A stretch of 64,000 bases of DNA, taken from the NCBI RefSeq assembly GCF_013912065.1, contig NZ_JACESA010000003.1, forward strand, positions 62,001 through 126,000. Reading direction: 5' to 3'. The notes beneath the pieces were generated by a model. That model did no database searches and had not been told where the DNA came from. It was given only the letters and a program-made list of their open reading frames with translations. A program made the position numbers and the translations under genes. Origin of the DNA: Brevundimonas sp. Its GTDB lineage: Bacteria > Pseudomonadota > Alphaproteobacteria > Caulobacterales > Caulobacteraceae. Positions 1 to 7,778 of the stretch are shown here, one piece after another; positions within the stretch are counted from its first letter, which is position 1, and each line of letters opens with the position of its first letter.

Positions 1-2
1 CT

Positions 3-317
3 GGAACGGCTCCGAAAGGCGGGGACTATCCGCCGCCGCCCCGCTGCGCGGACCTGTGGCGGCCCCGGCTGATTGAGGCCCTGCCGGCGATGGAACTGAC
101 CCTGCTGGTCGGCGGATACGCCCAGGCCTGGGCGCTGGGCGGACGCGCGAAGCAGAACATGACGCAGACCGTCCACGCGTGGCGGGAATATGCGCCGGAC
201 TTGTTAGTCCTGCCCCATCCGTCCTGGCGCAATACGGCCTGGCTGAGGAAGAACGCCTGGTTCGACGACGAGGTGGTTCCATACCTGCGCCGGCGGGTGA
301 GGGAGATATTGTCATGA
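3..317 (+). CDS. uracil-DNA glycosylase family protein, C-terminal part
   Basis: The reading frame is open from the window edge to the TGA at 315-317, so only the last 104 residues are present. The part seen contains GTAPKGGDYPPPPRC, a hydrophobic strand LTLLVGGYAQ and then LPHPSWRNTAW. An HPSxRN-like loop near the C-terminus is typical of the small uracil-DNA glycosylase superfamily proteins, which remove uracil or damaged bases from DNA. The active-site N-terminal half lies outside the window, so substrate class cannot be judged. Its stop overlaps the start of the next gene (ATGA at 314-317), which suggests coupled translation. The assignment rests on the C-terminal motif only. Confidence 0.7.
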   Translation, partial: GTAPKGGDYPPPPRCADLWRPRLIEALPAMELTLLVGGYAQAWALGGRAKQNMTQTVHAWREYAPDLLVLPHPSWRNTAWLRKNAWFDDEVVPYLRRRVREILS

Positions 318-1330
318 TCCCGGTTCGGATTGCAGCCTTCGGCGCCGCCTTGGCCCTGTCCGCCTGCGTCTCGCCTCACATCCAGCCGCCGTTGACCCCG
401 CCTGCCGGGTTCGCCGGACCGAATGTTCAGGATCAGGCACTGGTCATGTCCGACGGCGCGCGGCTGCCCTATCTGCGTTGGGGGCCGCAGGATCGGGCGC
501 CCTGGGCGGTGATCGTGGCCCTGCACGGCATGAACGACCACGACGCCAGCTTCCGACTGGCGGGGCCGTGGTGGGCCGAACAGGGGATCGAGACCTGGGC
601 CTATGATCAGCGCGGGTTCGGCGCGGCGCCGGGGCGGGGCGTCTGGGCCGGGCAGGCGCGGATGACCGACGATCTGCGCGAGGTCACGGCCTTGGCCCGC
701 GCCCGTTATCCACACGCCGTCATCGCCGTGGTGGGCGAGAGCATGGGCGGGTCGGTGGCGGCGGCGACCTTCGGTTCTGACAACCCGCCCGACGCCGACC
801 GGTTGGTGCTGCTGGCGCCGGGCGTCTGGGGCTGGTCGACGCAAGGGCCGTTGAACAGCGCGGCGCTCAACATCGCTGCGAGAGCCTTGGGCGATGTGGC
901 GCTGGAGCCGCCCGAGTTCATCACCCGCGACATCCACGCCTCGTCCAACACGCTCGAGCTGATCCGCAACGGACGCGATCCGATGAGCATTCTCGCGACC
1001 CGGTTCGACACGATCTACGGGCTCGTGGATCTGATGGAGACGTCGTCGCTCAGTCTCGGCCGTATTCGGGGCGACGCCATCCTGATGTACGGGGCCCATG
1101 ACGAGGTGGTTAAGCGGGGGCCGATGCGACTCGCGCTTGAACGGGCTGAGAGGGAGGGCAGGACCCTTCGCACCGCCTGGTATCCGGACGGCTGGCACCT
1201 GCTGAACCGCGACCTCGACGCAGAGGTGGTTTATCGCGACGTCGTGTCCTGGCTGAAAGATCCGAAAGCCCCCCTGCCTTCAGGGGCGCCGCCGGTTCTG
1301 CCTGAACTGGAGCGGGCGGGGCGGAAGTAG
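314..1330 (+). CDS. alpha/beta hydrolase lipoprotein (monoacylglycerol lipase-like)
   Basis: 338 residues starting at ATG 314, which overlaps the upstream stop; longer starts would run into the upstream gene. The N-terminus is a lipoprotein signal with lipobox LSAC (Cys18). The fold elements of an alpha/beta hydrolase follow: HGM oxyanion region (71-73), nucleophile elbow GESMGG (Ser143), an acidic loop YGAHDEVV and a late DGWH carrying the catalytic His. The family hydrolyses monoacylglycerols or lysophospholipids; the true substrate is unknown. The lipid anchor places it at the cell envelope, probably facing the periplasm. It appears to be co-transcribed with the glycosylase-like gene. Confidence 0.8.
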   Translation: MIPVRIAAFGAALALSACVSPHIQPPLTPPAGFAGPNVQDQALVMSDGARLPYLRWGPQDRAPWAVIVALHGMNDHDASFRLAGPWWAEQGIETWAYDQRGFGAAPGRGVWAGQARMTDDLREVTALARARYPHAVIAVVGESMGGSVAAATFGSDNPPDADRLVLLAPGVWGWSTQGPLNSAALNIAARALGDVALEPPEFITRDIHASSNTLELIRNGRDPMSILATRFDTIYGLVDLMETSSLSLGRIRGDAILMYGAHDEVVKRGPMRLALERAEREGRTLRTAWYPDGWHLLNRDLDAEVVYRDVVSWLKDPKAPLPSGAPPVLPELERAGRK

Positions 1331-1352
1331 AGGCTCGACCCGAGGCTCCGCG

Positions 1353-1478
1353 TCAGGGCATCAGGCTGGCCAGCGCCGCCCAGACACCGATGGAAACCAC
1401 GGCGGCGGCCGCATAGCCAAGGGCGGCGCGCAGGCCCTCTGATTTCAGAGGGCGGTGGTCGGGGTTCCAGAACGTCAT
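1353..1478 (-). CDS. 41-residue single-pass membrane microprotein
   Basis: A short ORF with ATG at 1478, an excellent Shine-Dalgarno (GGAGGAAACG just before it) and a TGA at 1355-1353. The product starts MTFWNPDHRP, has a charged KSEG turn and then one Ala-rich hydrophobic segment (about residues 18-39), ending LASLMP. I recognise no family. It runs convergent to the lipoprotein hydrolase and divergent from fliF, so it shares the upstream space with the fliF promoter. The strong ribosome site and the clean N-out/TM layout support a real gene. Function is unknown. Confidence 0.6.
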   Translation of the reverse strand: MTFWNPDHRPLKSEGLRAALGYAAAAVVSIGVWAALASLMP

Positions 1479-1620
1479 CGTTTCCTCCAGGCCCCTCTAG
1501 CGGGAGCGTGTACGGAAGGTACGTCCGAATCTCGTCACAGGTTCGGTCACGATAGATCACAAACCCGCGAACGCTGTTTTCCGCCTGTTCGAGAGCCTGG
1601 GGCGTGCTCGTAAACGTCTC

Positions 1621-1639
1621 TTAACGCCACGTTTACCAT
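1621..1639 (+). promoter_or_regulatory. CtrA box of the fliF promoter
   Basis: The sequence reads TTAA-CGCCACG-TTTACCAT, matching the CtrA recognition pattern TTAA-N7-TTAA with one mismatch. It lies 33 bases before the fliF start. In Caulobacter the fliF operon is a class II flagellar transcription unit activated by phosphorylated CtrA, so site, spacing and gene agree. Confidence 0.75.
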
Positions 1640-1645
1640 CGAGGC

Positions 1646-1658
1646 GGCATTTTCTGCC
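1646..1658 (+). promoter_or_regulatory. GGCA-N5-TGCC palindrome, candidate FlbD (ftr-like) site
   Basis: A perfect four-base inverted repeat (GGCA TTTTC TGCC) sits between the CtrA box and the fliF start codon, where a bound protein would cover the transcription start. In Caulobacter, FlbD represses fliF from an ftr element near its promoter. The position fits; the sequence match to ftr is my inference. Confidence 0.35.
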
Positions 1659-1671
1659 TAGCGGGGCGTCA

Positions 1672-3339
1672 GTGTCTTCCGCGAGTTTGGGGCGGGAACG
1701 CGTGGGCGGCTTTACGGCGGCGTTGCAGAAGTTCGGGATCGGCCGTCTGGCCGCGGTCCTCGGCGTCGCCGCGGGCGTGACCGCCGTGCTGGTGGCCGTC
1801 ATGCTGCGCATGGGCCAGGCGCCCGACGCCTTGCTCTATTCCAATCTGGATCTGCGCGAAGCCGGCGAGATCACCAGCGCCCTGCAACAGGCGGGCATCA
1901 AATATACGTCGAAGGGCGACGGTTCGACCGTGATGGTCAATCGCGACGACGTCGGCACGGCGCGGATGCTGATCGCCGAGAAGGGGCTCGTGACCTCCGG
2001 GTCGGTCGGGTACGAAATCTTCGACAACCAGTCGGTGCTGGGCCAGACCGAGTTCCAGCAGCAGCTGAACGAGCAGCGCGCCCTGCAGGGCGAACTGTCG
2101 CGCACCATCATGTCGATGCGCGGCATCACCGCCGCGCGGGTGCATATCACCATGCCACGCCGCGAGATGTTCACCGCGGCCGCCGCCGAACCGACCGCCG
2201 CGGTTCTGGTCGGGCTGGGCGGCCGCGATCTGACCCCCGATCAGGTGCGGGCGATCCGCAACCTGGTAGCTTCCTCGGTGCCCAATCTGAAGCCGGACCG
2301 CGTCACCGTCGCCGACCAGAACAATCGCACCCTGGCCGCAGGCGGCGACGATGGGACGTTCAGCTCCGCCTCGGCCGCCGAGGCCAAGGGCAATACCGAG
2401 GCCCAGTTGCAGGCCCGGATCAAGGACATCGTCGAGGGCGTTGTCGGCATCGGGGCCGCGCGGGTCCAGGTGACGGCTGATATCGACCAGAGCCGCTCCA
2501 CGACCCAGGAACAGAAGTTCGACCCGGACGGCCAGGTCGTTCGCTCGACCACCACGAACGGATCGCAATCGTCGGACACGACGGGTCAGAACGACGGCGG
2601 CGTGACCGCGACCAATAATATCCCCGGTGGCGCGGACCCGGCGACCACGCCCGCCGGCGCGACCAGCGCCGAGAACGCCGAGACGACCAACTACGAGATC
2701 TCGAACACCACCACGACGACGACCAAGGAGCCGGGCGAGGTCAAGAAGCTGGCGATCGCGGTGGCGGTGGACGGCAAATGGACCCCGGCCGCCGACGGCA
2801 AGGGCGAACCGACCTATGCACCGCGCACCGCCGAGGAGATCGCCCAGATCAAGGCCCTGGTGGGCGCGGCCGCCGGCATCGACGAGGCGCGGGGCGACAA
2901 GATCGAGGTCATCAATGTCCGCTTCAACCACGACACCGGCATAGCCGGCGGACTGGAAGGCAAGTCGTCGTTGCTGGACTTCTCCCGGACGGACGTCATG
3001 CGGCTGATCGAGCTGGGCATCCTGGCCGTCGTCGCCCTGCTGCTGATCTTCTTCGTGCTGCGCCCGCTGCTGAAGACGGCGGCGAGCGGCGGAGCCCCGA
3101 CGGCGATCACCGGACCCGACGGCCTGCCCGTCACGACGGTGACGACCACGGTGATCGGTCCTGACGGCCTGCCGCAGTTGGTGCAGTTGCCTGCCCCAAA
3201 CGAGATGGATCAGAAGATCGACATCGCCCGGATCGAGGGCCAGGTTAAGGCGTCCTCGGTCAAGAAGGTCGCCGACTTCGTTCAAGCGCACCCTGATGAG
3301 GCCGCCGGCATTCTGCGCAGCTGGGTGGCGGAAGGCTGA
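1672..3339 (+). CDS. fliF: flagellar MS-ring protein FliF
   Basis: 555 residues, the normal size for FliF, which forms the inner-membrane MS ring that anchors the rotor and export gate. There is a transmembrane helix at about 26-46, a YscJ/FliF ring-building domain, a low-complexity Thr/Asn/Gly-rich periplasmic stretch (about 290-350), a second transmembrane helix (about 445-467) and a C-terminal tail [12 protein letters not shown] that binds FliG. The start is GTG at 1672; GTG at 1702 (product beginning MGGFTAAL) is a possible alternative because neither has a strong ribosome site. It is the first gene of the operon and its TGA overlaps the fliG ATG by one base. Confidence 0.95.
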   Translation: MSSASLGRERVGGFTAALQKFGIGRLAAVLGVAAGVTAVLVAVMLRMGQAPDALLYSNLDLREAGEITSALQQAGIKYTSKGDGSTVMVNRDDVGTARMLIAEKGLVTSGSVGYEIFDNQSVLGQTEFQQQLNEQRALQGELSRTIMSMRGITAARVHITMPRREMFTAAAAEPTAAVLVGLGGRDLTPDQVRAIRNLVASSVPNLKPDRVTVADQNNRTLAAGGDDGTFSSASAAEAKGNTEAQLQARIKDIVEGVVGIGAARVQVTADIDQSRSTTQEQKFDPDGQVVRSTTTNGSQSSDTTGQNDGGVTATNNIPGGADPATTPAGATSAENAETTNYEISNTTTTTTKEPGEVKKLAIAVAVDGKWTPAADGKGEPTYAPRTAEEIAQIKALVGAAAGIDEARGDKIEVINVRFNHDTGIAGGLEGKSSLLDFSRTDVMRLIELGILAVVALLLIFFVLRPLLKTAASGGAPTAITGPDGLPVTTVTTTVIGPDGLPQLVQLPAPNEMDQKIDIARIEGQVKASSVKKVADFVQAHPDEAAGILRSWVAEG

Positions 3340-4373
3340 TGGCCAAGCTCGTTTCCAAGAAACAGGCCATCGACGACCCCAACAAGCTGTCGGGGCCGGA
3401 GAAGGCGGCCGTCATCCTGTTGGCGCTGGGCGAAGAGCACACGGCGCTCTGGGAGCGGCTGGACGACGAGGAGGTCAAGGAGATCTCCCAGGCCATGGCC
3501 ACCCTGGGGAATGTGACCGCCGAAGCGGTCGAAGCCCTGATGATCGAGTTCGTCTCGGGCCTGGCCGGTTCCGGCTCGGTCATGGGCAGCTACGAACAGA
3601 CCCAGAGGCTATTGGCCGCCTTCCTGCCCCAGGATCGCGTCGACGGTCTGATGGAGGAAATCCGGGGTCCGGCCGGCCGGACCATGTGGGACAAGCTGGG
3701 CAATGTGAACGAGGCGGTCCTCGCCAACTATCTGAAGAACGAATATCCCCAGACGGTCGCCGTCATCCTGTCGAAGGTGAAGTCCGACCACGCCGCCCGC
3801 GTGCTGACCGCCCTGCCGGAAGACTTCGCCCTGGAATGCGTGCAGCGCATGCTGCGCATGGAGCCGGTCCAGCGCGAAATCCTGGACAAGATCGAGGCGA
3901 CGCTGCGGAACGAATTCATGTCGAACCTGGCGCGGACCTCGAAGCGCGACAGCCACGAGATGATGGCCGACATCTTCAACAGCTTCGACCGTCAGACCGA
4001 GGCCCGGTTCATCGGCGCTCTGGAAGAGCGCAGCCGCGAATCCGCCGAGCGTATCCGCGCCCTGATGTTCGTGTTCGAGGATCTGGCCAAGCTGGATCCC
4101 GGTGGTGTTCAGACCCTTCTGCGCGCGGTCGACAAGGATTCGCTGGGTCTGGCCCTGAAGGGAGCATCCGAATCCCTTCGCGAGATGTTCTTCTCCAACA
4201 TGTCCGAGCGCGCGTCCAAGATCATGCGCGAGGACATGGAATCCATGGGGCCTGTTCGTCTGAAGGACGTCGACACCGCCCAGATGGCCATGGTCCAGGT
4301 CGCCAAGGATCTGGCGGCGCGCGGCGAAATCATGCTGGCCGGCCAGGGCAGCGACGACGAGCTGATCTACTGA
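3339..4373 (+). CDS. fliG: flagellar motor switch protein FliG
   Basis: 344 residues, the usual length. FliG links the MS ring to the switch complex and carries the charged torque helix that contacts the stator. The three-domain architecture is recognisable: the N-terminal FliF-binding region ([16 protein letters not shown]), the middle domain containing the EHPQTIA-like segment [11 protein letters not shown], and the C-terminal domain with [20 protein letters not shown]. The ATG overlaps the fliF stop (TGATG) and flbE follows after one base, so translation is tightly coupled. Confidence 0.95.
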   Translation: MAKLVSKKQAIDDPNKLSGPEKAAVILLALGEEHTALWERLDDEEVKEISQAMATLGNVTAEAVEALMIEFVSGLAGSGSVMGSYEQTQRLLAAFLPQDRVDGLMEEIRGPAGRTMWDKLGNVNEAVLANYLKNEYPQTVAVILSKVKSDHAARVLTALPEDFALECVQRMLRMEPVQREILDKIEATLRNEFMSNLARTSKRDSHEMMADIFNSFDRQTEARFIGALEERSRESAERIRALMFVFEDLAKLDPGGVQTLLRAVDKDSLGLALKGASESLREMFFSNMSERASKIMREDMESMGPVRLKDVDTAQMAMVQVAKDLAARGEIMLAGQGSDDELIY

Positions 4374-4374
4374 C

Positions 4375-5022
4375 ATGAGCACTCCCTTCGCCTTCGACAC
4401 CGAGTTCGACGCCACCGGCGCGGTGGTGCGCCCGGGAAGCTGGAAGCCGGCCAAGCGCAGCTATCTGCCCGCCGAGGTGGACGCCCTGGTGGCCCACGCC
4501 CGTCTGGAGGCGCGCCAGCAAGCGCTGGCCGAGATCGACAACGTCCGCGCCATGGCCCTGACCAATATCGCCCAGGGCGTCGCGGCCGCCATGCCCTCGC
4601 TGCGAGGCGTCGCCCAGGCGCATCGCGAACAGTCCGCCGACCTGGCCCTCGCCGCCGCCCGCGCCATCGGCGGCGCCGCGCTGGAGCGTTTCCCACAGGC
4701 GCCCTTGCGCGCCGCTCTGGAGATGCTGGCGCAGGAGATCGACGCCTCGCCGCGCCTGGTCGTGCGCGCGGCCGGGCTGGACGATCAGGCGCGGAGCCAG
4801 ATCGAACAGGCCTGCGCCGACAGCGGCTTCACCGGCGTCGTGGCCTTCCGCGACGAGCCGGGCCTGGGTTCGGCCGCCTTCCGGCTCGAATGGGCGGACG
4901 GACGCGCCGACCATGATCCGGACGGTTGCGCCCAGCGCGTGGCCGAAGCCCTGACCGCCGCCCTGGCCGCCGAGGCCGGGCACGCCGAACCCCCTATTGC
5001 AGCTGAACGGAGTGAGTTCTGA
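4375..5022 (+). CDS. flbE: FlbE/FliH-type flagellar export ATPase regulator
   Basis: 215 residues in the fliH position of the class II cluster; the Caulobacter gene there is called flbE. The N-terminus is Ala/Glu-rich and probably helical (about 35-110), and the C-terminal half has the FliH/HrpE-like pattern ending GLGSAAFRLEWADGRADHDP. FliH proteins hold the export ATPase FliI and couple it to the switch. Sequence conservation is low in this family, so the call leans on gene order as well as the C-terminal motif. It overlaps fliN by one base. Confidence 0.85.
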   Translation: MSTPFAFDTEFDATGAVVRPGSWKPAKRSYLPAEVDALVAHARLEARQQALAEIDNVRAMALTNIAQGVAAAMPSLRGVAQAHREQSADLALAAARAIGGAALERFPQAPLRAALEMLAQEIDASPRLVVRAAGLDDQARSQIEQACADSGFTGVVAFRDEPGLGSAAFRLEWADGRADHDPDGCAQRVAEALTAALAAEAGHAEPPIAAERSEF

Positions 5023-5354
5023 TGGCCTCCGACGACCTTTCGCTGGAAGAGTTCCCGGACTCCACCGCCCTGGCTCTGGCCGAGGACCACGGCGACAAGA
5101 CCGCCGCCGACCTGGCCACGGTCTTCGAGGTGCCGGTCAACATCTCGGCCGTCCTGGGCAAGTCGCACATGTCGGTGGCCCAGCTGTTGAAGCTGAACAA
5201 GGGATCGGTGCTGGAGCTGGACCGCAAGGTCGGCGAGGCGATCGACATTTTCGTGAACAACCGCCTGATCGCGCGCGGCGAGGTCGTCGTCGTCGACGAC
5301 CGGCTGGGCGTGACCATGACGGAAATCATCAAGACCGAAGACTCGGGCGGCTGA
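5022..5354 (+). CDS. fliN: flagellar motor switch protein FliN
   Basis: 110 residues with a full SpoA (FliN/FliM C-terminal) domain from about residue 30 to 105: VPVNISAVLGKSHMSVAQLL, the glycine-turn LNKGSVLELD and the strand NNRLIARGEVVVVDDRLGV. FliN builds the bottom of the C ring with FliM. The ATG overlaps the flbE stop. A strong hairpin follows the stop before flbD. Confidence 0.95.
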   Translation: MASDDLSLEEFPDSTALALAEDHGDKTAADLATVFEVPVNISAVLGKSHMSVAQLLKLNKGSVLELDRKVGEAIDIFVNNRLIARGEVVVVDDRLGVTMTEIIKTEDSGG

Positions 5355-5360
5355 TGCGAC

Positions 5361-5381
5361 GCCGCGCAGGCTCTGCGCGGC
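5361..5381 (+). other. perfect 9-bp hairpin between fliN and flbD
   Basis: GCCGCGCAG-GCT-CTGCGCGGC forms a perfect nine-base stem with a three-base loop, starting six bases after the fliN stop. No T-run follows, so it is not a standard intrinsic terminator. It may act as a 3'-end stabiliser or processing point that lets flbD be expressed at a different level from the structural genes. Confidence 0.6.
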
Positions 5382-5424
5382 GAGGCGACGGCGATCCGAC
5401 TGAAAGATTTAGAGGAGAAGAACA

Positions 5425-6843
5425 ATGCGTCTTCTGGTGGTAGGCAGACTGAGCGGACAGCTCGCTTCGGCGGTGAAGATGGCCATGGCGCACGGCGCCA
5501 AGGTCAGCCACGTCGAGCGCGCGGACCAGGCGACCGAGCAGTTGCGACGAGGGCAGGGCGCCGACCTGCTTATGGTCGATTATCAGCTCGACATCGCCGC
5601 CCTGATCGCGGCGAACGAGGCCGAGCGGATCACGGTCCCCGTCGTCGCCTTCGGCATCGACGCGGATGCGCGCGAGGCGGCGGCGGCCATCAAGGCCGGG
5701 GCCAAGGAATTCATCCCCCTGCCGCCGGAAACCGAGCTGATCGCCGCCGTCCTGTCGGCCGTCGCCGACGACGAGAAGCCGATGATCTCGGCCGACCCGT
5801 CGATGAAGGCGGTGCTGCAACTGGCCGACCAGGTGGCGCGCTCGGAAGCCTCGATCCTGATCACCGGCGAAAGCGGCGTCGGCAAGGAGGTGATGGCGCG
5901 CTACATGCACGACAACTCCCGCCGGTCGGAACGCCCCTTCATCAGCGTCAACTGCGCCGCCATTCCCGACAATCTGCTGGAATCCGAGCTGTTCGGGCAC
6001 GAGAAGGGCGCCTTCACCGGCGCCGTCGCGCGCCGCATCGGCAAGTTCGAAGAGGCCGACGGCGGCACCCTGCTGCTGGACGAAATTTCCGAGATGGACG
6101 CCCGGCTCCAGGCCAAACTGCTGCGCGCCATCCAGGAGCGGGTGATCGACCGGGTCGGCGGCTCCAAGCCGGTTTCGGTCAATATCCGCATTATCGCCAC
6201 CTCGAACCGCGACCTGGCCCGCGCCGTGTCGGAAGGCACGTTCCGCGAGGATCTGCTGTACCGGCTGAACGTGGTGAACCTGCGCCTGCCCAGCCTGCGC
6301 GAACGTCCGGGCGACATCGGCGTCCTGGCCGAGCATTTCATCAAGAAATACGCCGCCGCCAACGGCGTGCCGGTGCGGCCGATATCGGCCCGGGCGCGCG
6401 ATGCGATCATCGCCCACCGTTGGCCCGGCAACGTCCGTGAGCTGGAGAACGCCATGCACCGGGCGGTGCTGCTGGCCACCGGACCGGAAATCGACGTCGA
6501 CGCCATCCGCCTGCCGGACGGCCAGCCCCTGACCCCGTCTTCGGCCATGACCGGCCCGGGCGCGACGGGGCATGAGGCCCCCTATGGCGGCGGCGTCGCA
6601 GCCCGCGCGGCCCAGGCGGCCGATGCGGTGACCCGCAGTTTCGTGGGCCAGACGGTGGCGGCGATGGAGAAGACCCTGATCCTGGACACCCTGACCCATT
6701 GCCTGGGCAATCGCACCCATGCGGCCAACATCCTGGGCATCTCGATCCGCACCCTGCGCAACAAGCTGAACGAATACGCCGACGAGGGCACGACCATTCC
6801 CGCGCCCCAGTCGGGCGTCTCCGCTTCCGGCTACGCGGCCTGA
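5425..6843 (+). CDS. flbD: sigma-54-dependent flagellar regulator FlbD
   Basis: 472 residues. An N-terminal receiver-like domain (about 1-118) is followed by a sigma-54 AAA+ domain with Walker A GESGVGKE (148-155), the sigma-54-contacting GAFTGA loop (195-200) and Walker B LLLDEI, then a Fis-type HTH near the C-terminus (HAANILGISIRTLRNKL). FlbD of Caulobacter activates late flagellar genes and represses fliF, in step with the checkpoint protein FliX. A good ribosome site (GAGGAG) precedes the ATG. Only 70 bases separate it from fliN, so it belongs to the same operon. Confidence 0.93.
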   Translation: MRLLVVGRLSGQLASAVKMAMAHGAKVSHVERADQATEQLRRGQGADLLMVDYQLDIAALIAANEAERITVPVVAFGIDADAREAAAAIKAGAKEFIPLPPETELIAAVLSAVADDEKPMISADPSMKAVLQLADQVARSEASILITGESGVGKEVMARYMHDNSRRSERPFISVNCAAIPDNLLESELFGHEKGAFTGAVARRIGKFEEADGGTLLLDEISEMDARLQAKLLRAIQERVIDRVGGSKPVSVNIRIIATSNRDLARAVSEGTFREDLLYRLNVVNLRLPSLRERPGDIGVLAEHFIKKYAAANGVPVRPISARARDAIIAHRWPGNVRELENAMHRAVLLATGPEIDVDAIRLPDGQPLTPSSAMTGPGATGHEAPYGGGVAARAAQAADAVTRSFVGQTVAAMEKTLILDTLTHCLGNRTHAANILGISIRTLRNKLNEYADEGTTIPAPQSGVSASGYAA

Positions 6844-6845
6844 AC

Positions 6846-7778
6846 ATGGGACGCGGTCCGGACAGAAGGGCGGCGATCGGCGGCGCGCTCGGCCTCGGCC
6901 TGAGCCTCGGCTTGGCCGGGGGGCTGGGCGGGGCTCTCGCCGCCTGCACGCCCCGCAGTCAGGCCAAGGTCAGGGCCGAGCCGGCCGCCGACATCTTCCT
7001 GTCCGACCTGGAAGCGCGCCACGGCGGCCGACTGGGCTTCGCGGCCCTCGATATCGGCAGCGACCGGCGCGTGCTATGGCGCGCCCAGGAACGTTTCCCT
7101 TTCTGTTCGACCTTCAAGGCTTTCCTGGCGGTCGCGACCCTGGAACGGGTGCAGCGCGACGAAGAGCGGCTGGACCGCGCCGTTCCCATCGTCCAGACCG
7201 ACATGATCCCCCACGCGCCCGTGACCGAGAAGGCCGTGGGGCGCACCCTGACGATCCGCGAACTGATGCAGGCCGCGGTGGAGGTCAGCGACAATCCGGC
7301 GGCCAATATCCTGATCCGCGAAATGGGCGGAATCGCCGTATGGCGTTCGTGGTGGCCGACCTTCGGCGACACCACCACTGCGATCTCGCGCCTGGAGCCG
7401 GACCTGAACACCGCCCTGCCCAATGACCCGCGCGACACCTGCCTGCCCGAACAGACGCTGGCCAATATCCGCGAGATGGCGTTCAGCGACCGGCTGACGC
7501 CCGACCATGACAGCCTGCTGACCGGCTGGCTGCTGGCCTCGCCGACGGGGCCCAACCGGATCAAGGCCGGAGCGCCCGAAGGCTGGAGCGTGGCGCACAA
7601 GACCGGGACGGGCGCCAATGGAGCCGCCAACGACGTCGGCATCCTGACGCCGCTGAGCGGCTCGCCCGTCATCGTCGCCGCCTATTTCATCGGGGCGACC
7701 GAGGCGACGGACGATCAGCGCGACGCCGTGATCGCCGAGGCGACCCGCCGCGCCCTGAAAGCCTTGAACCGTGACTGA
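6846..7778 (+). CDS. class A beta-lactamase
   Basis: 310 residues from ATG 6846, two bases after flbD. All class A active-site signatures are present: S88-TFK, SDN (148-150), the omega-loop ExxLN with E184 and N188, and KTG (252-254). The N-terminus has a twin-arginine-like DRR, a Gly/Ala/Leu hydrophobic stretch and AAC (Cys34), so it may be a Tat-exported lipoprotein. The enzyme should hydrolyse beta-lactam rings in the periplasm. Its TGA overlaps the flhA GTG by eight bases, so it is embedded in the flagellar operon. I know of no role for it in flagellar assembly. Confidence 0.9.
   Translation: MGRGPDRRAAIGGALGLGLSLGLAGGLGGALAACTPRSQAKVRAEPAADIFLSDLEARHGGRLGFAALDIGSDRRVLWRAQERFPFCSTFKAFLAVATLERVQRDEERLDRAVPIVQTDMIPHAPVTEKAVGRTLTIRELMQAAVEVSDNPAANILIREMGGIAVWRSWWPTFGDTTTAISRLEPDLNTALPNDPRDTCLPEQTLANIREMAFSDRLTPDHDSLLTGWLLASPTGPNRIKAGAPEGWSVAHKTGTGANGAANDVGILTPLSGSPVIVAAYFIGATEATDDQRDAVIAEATRRALKALNRD

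Noticed and set aside
1520-1560. GTCACAG...GTCAC repeats here and again at about 17555-17590, as a shared regulator motif
   Set aside because: Short, GC-neutral and spaced differently in the two places; chance cannot be excluded and no known factor fits.
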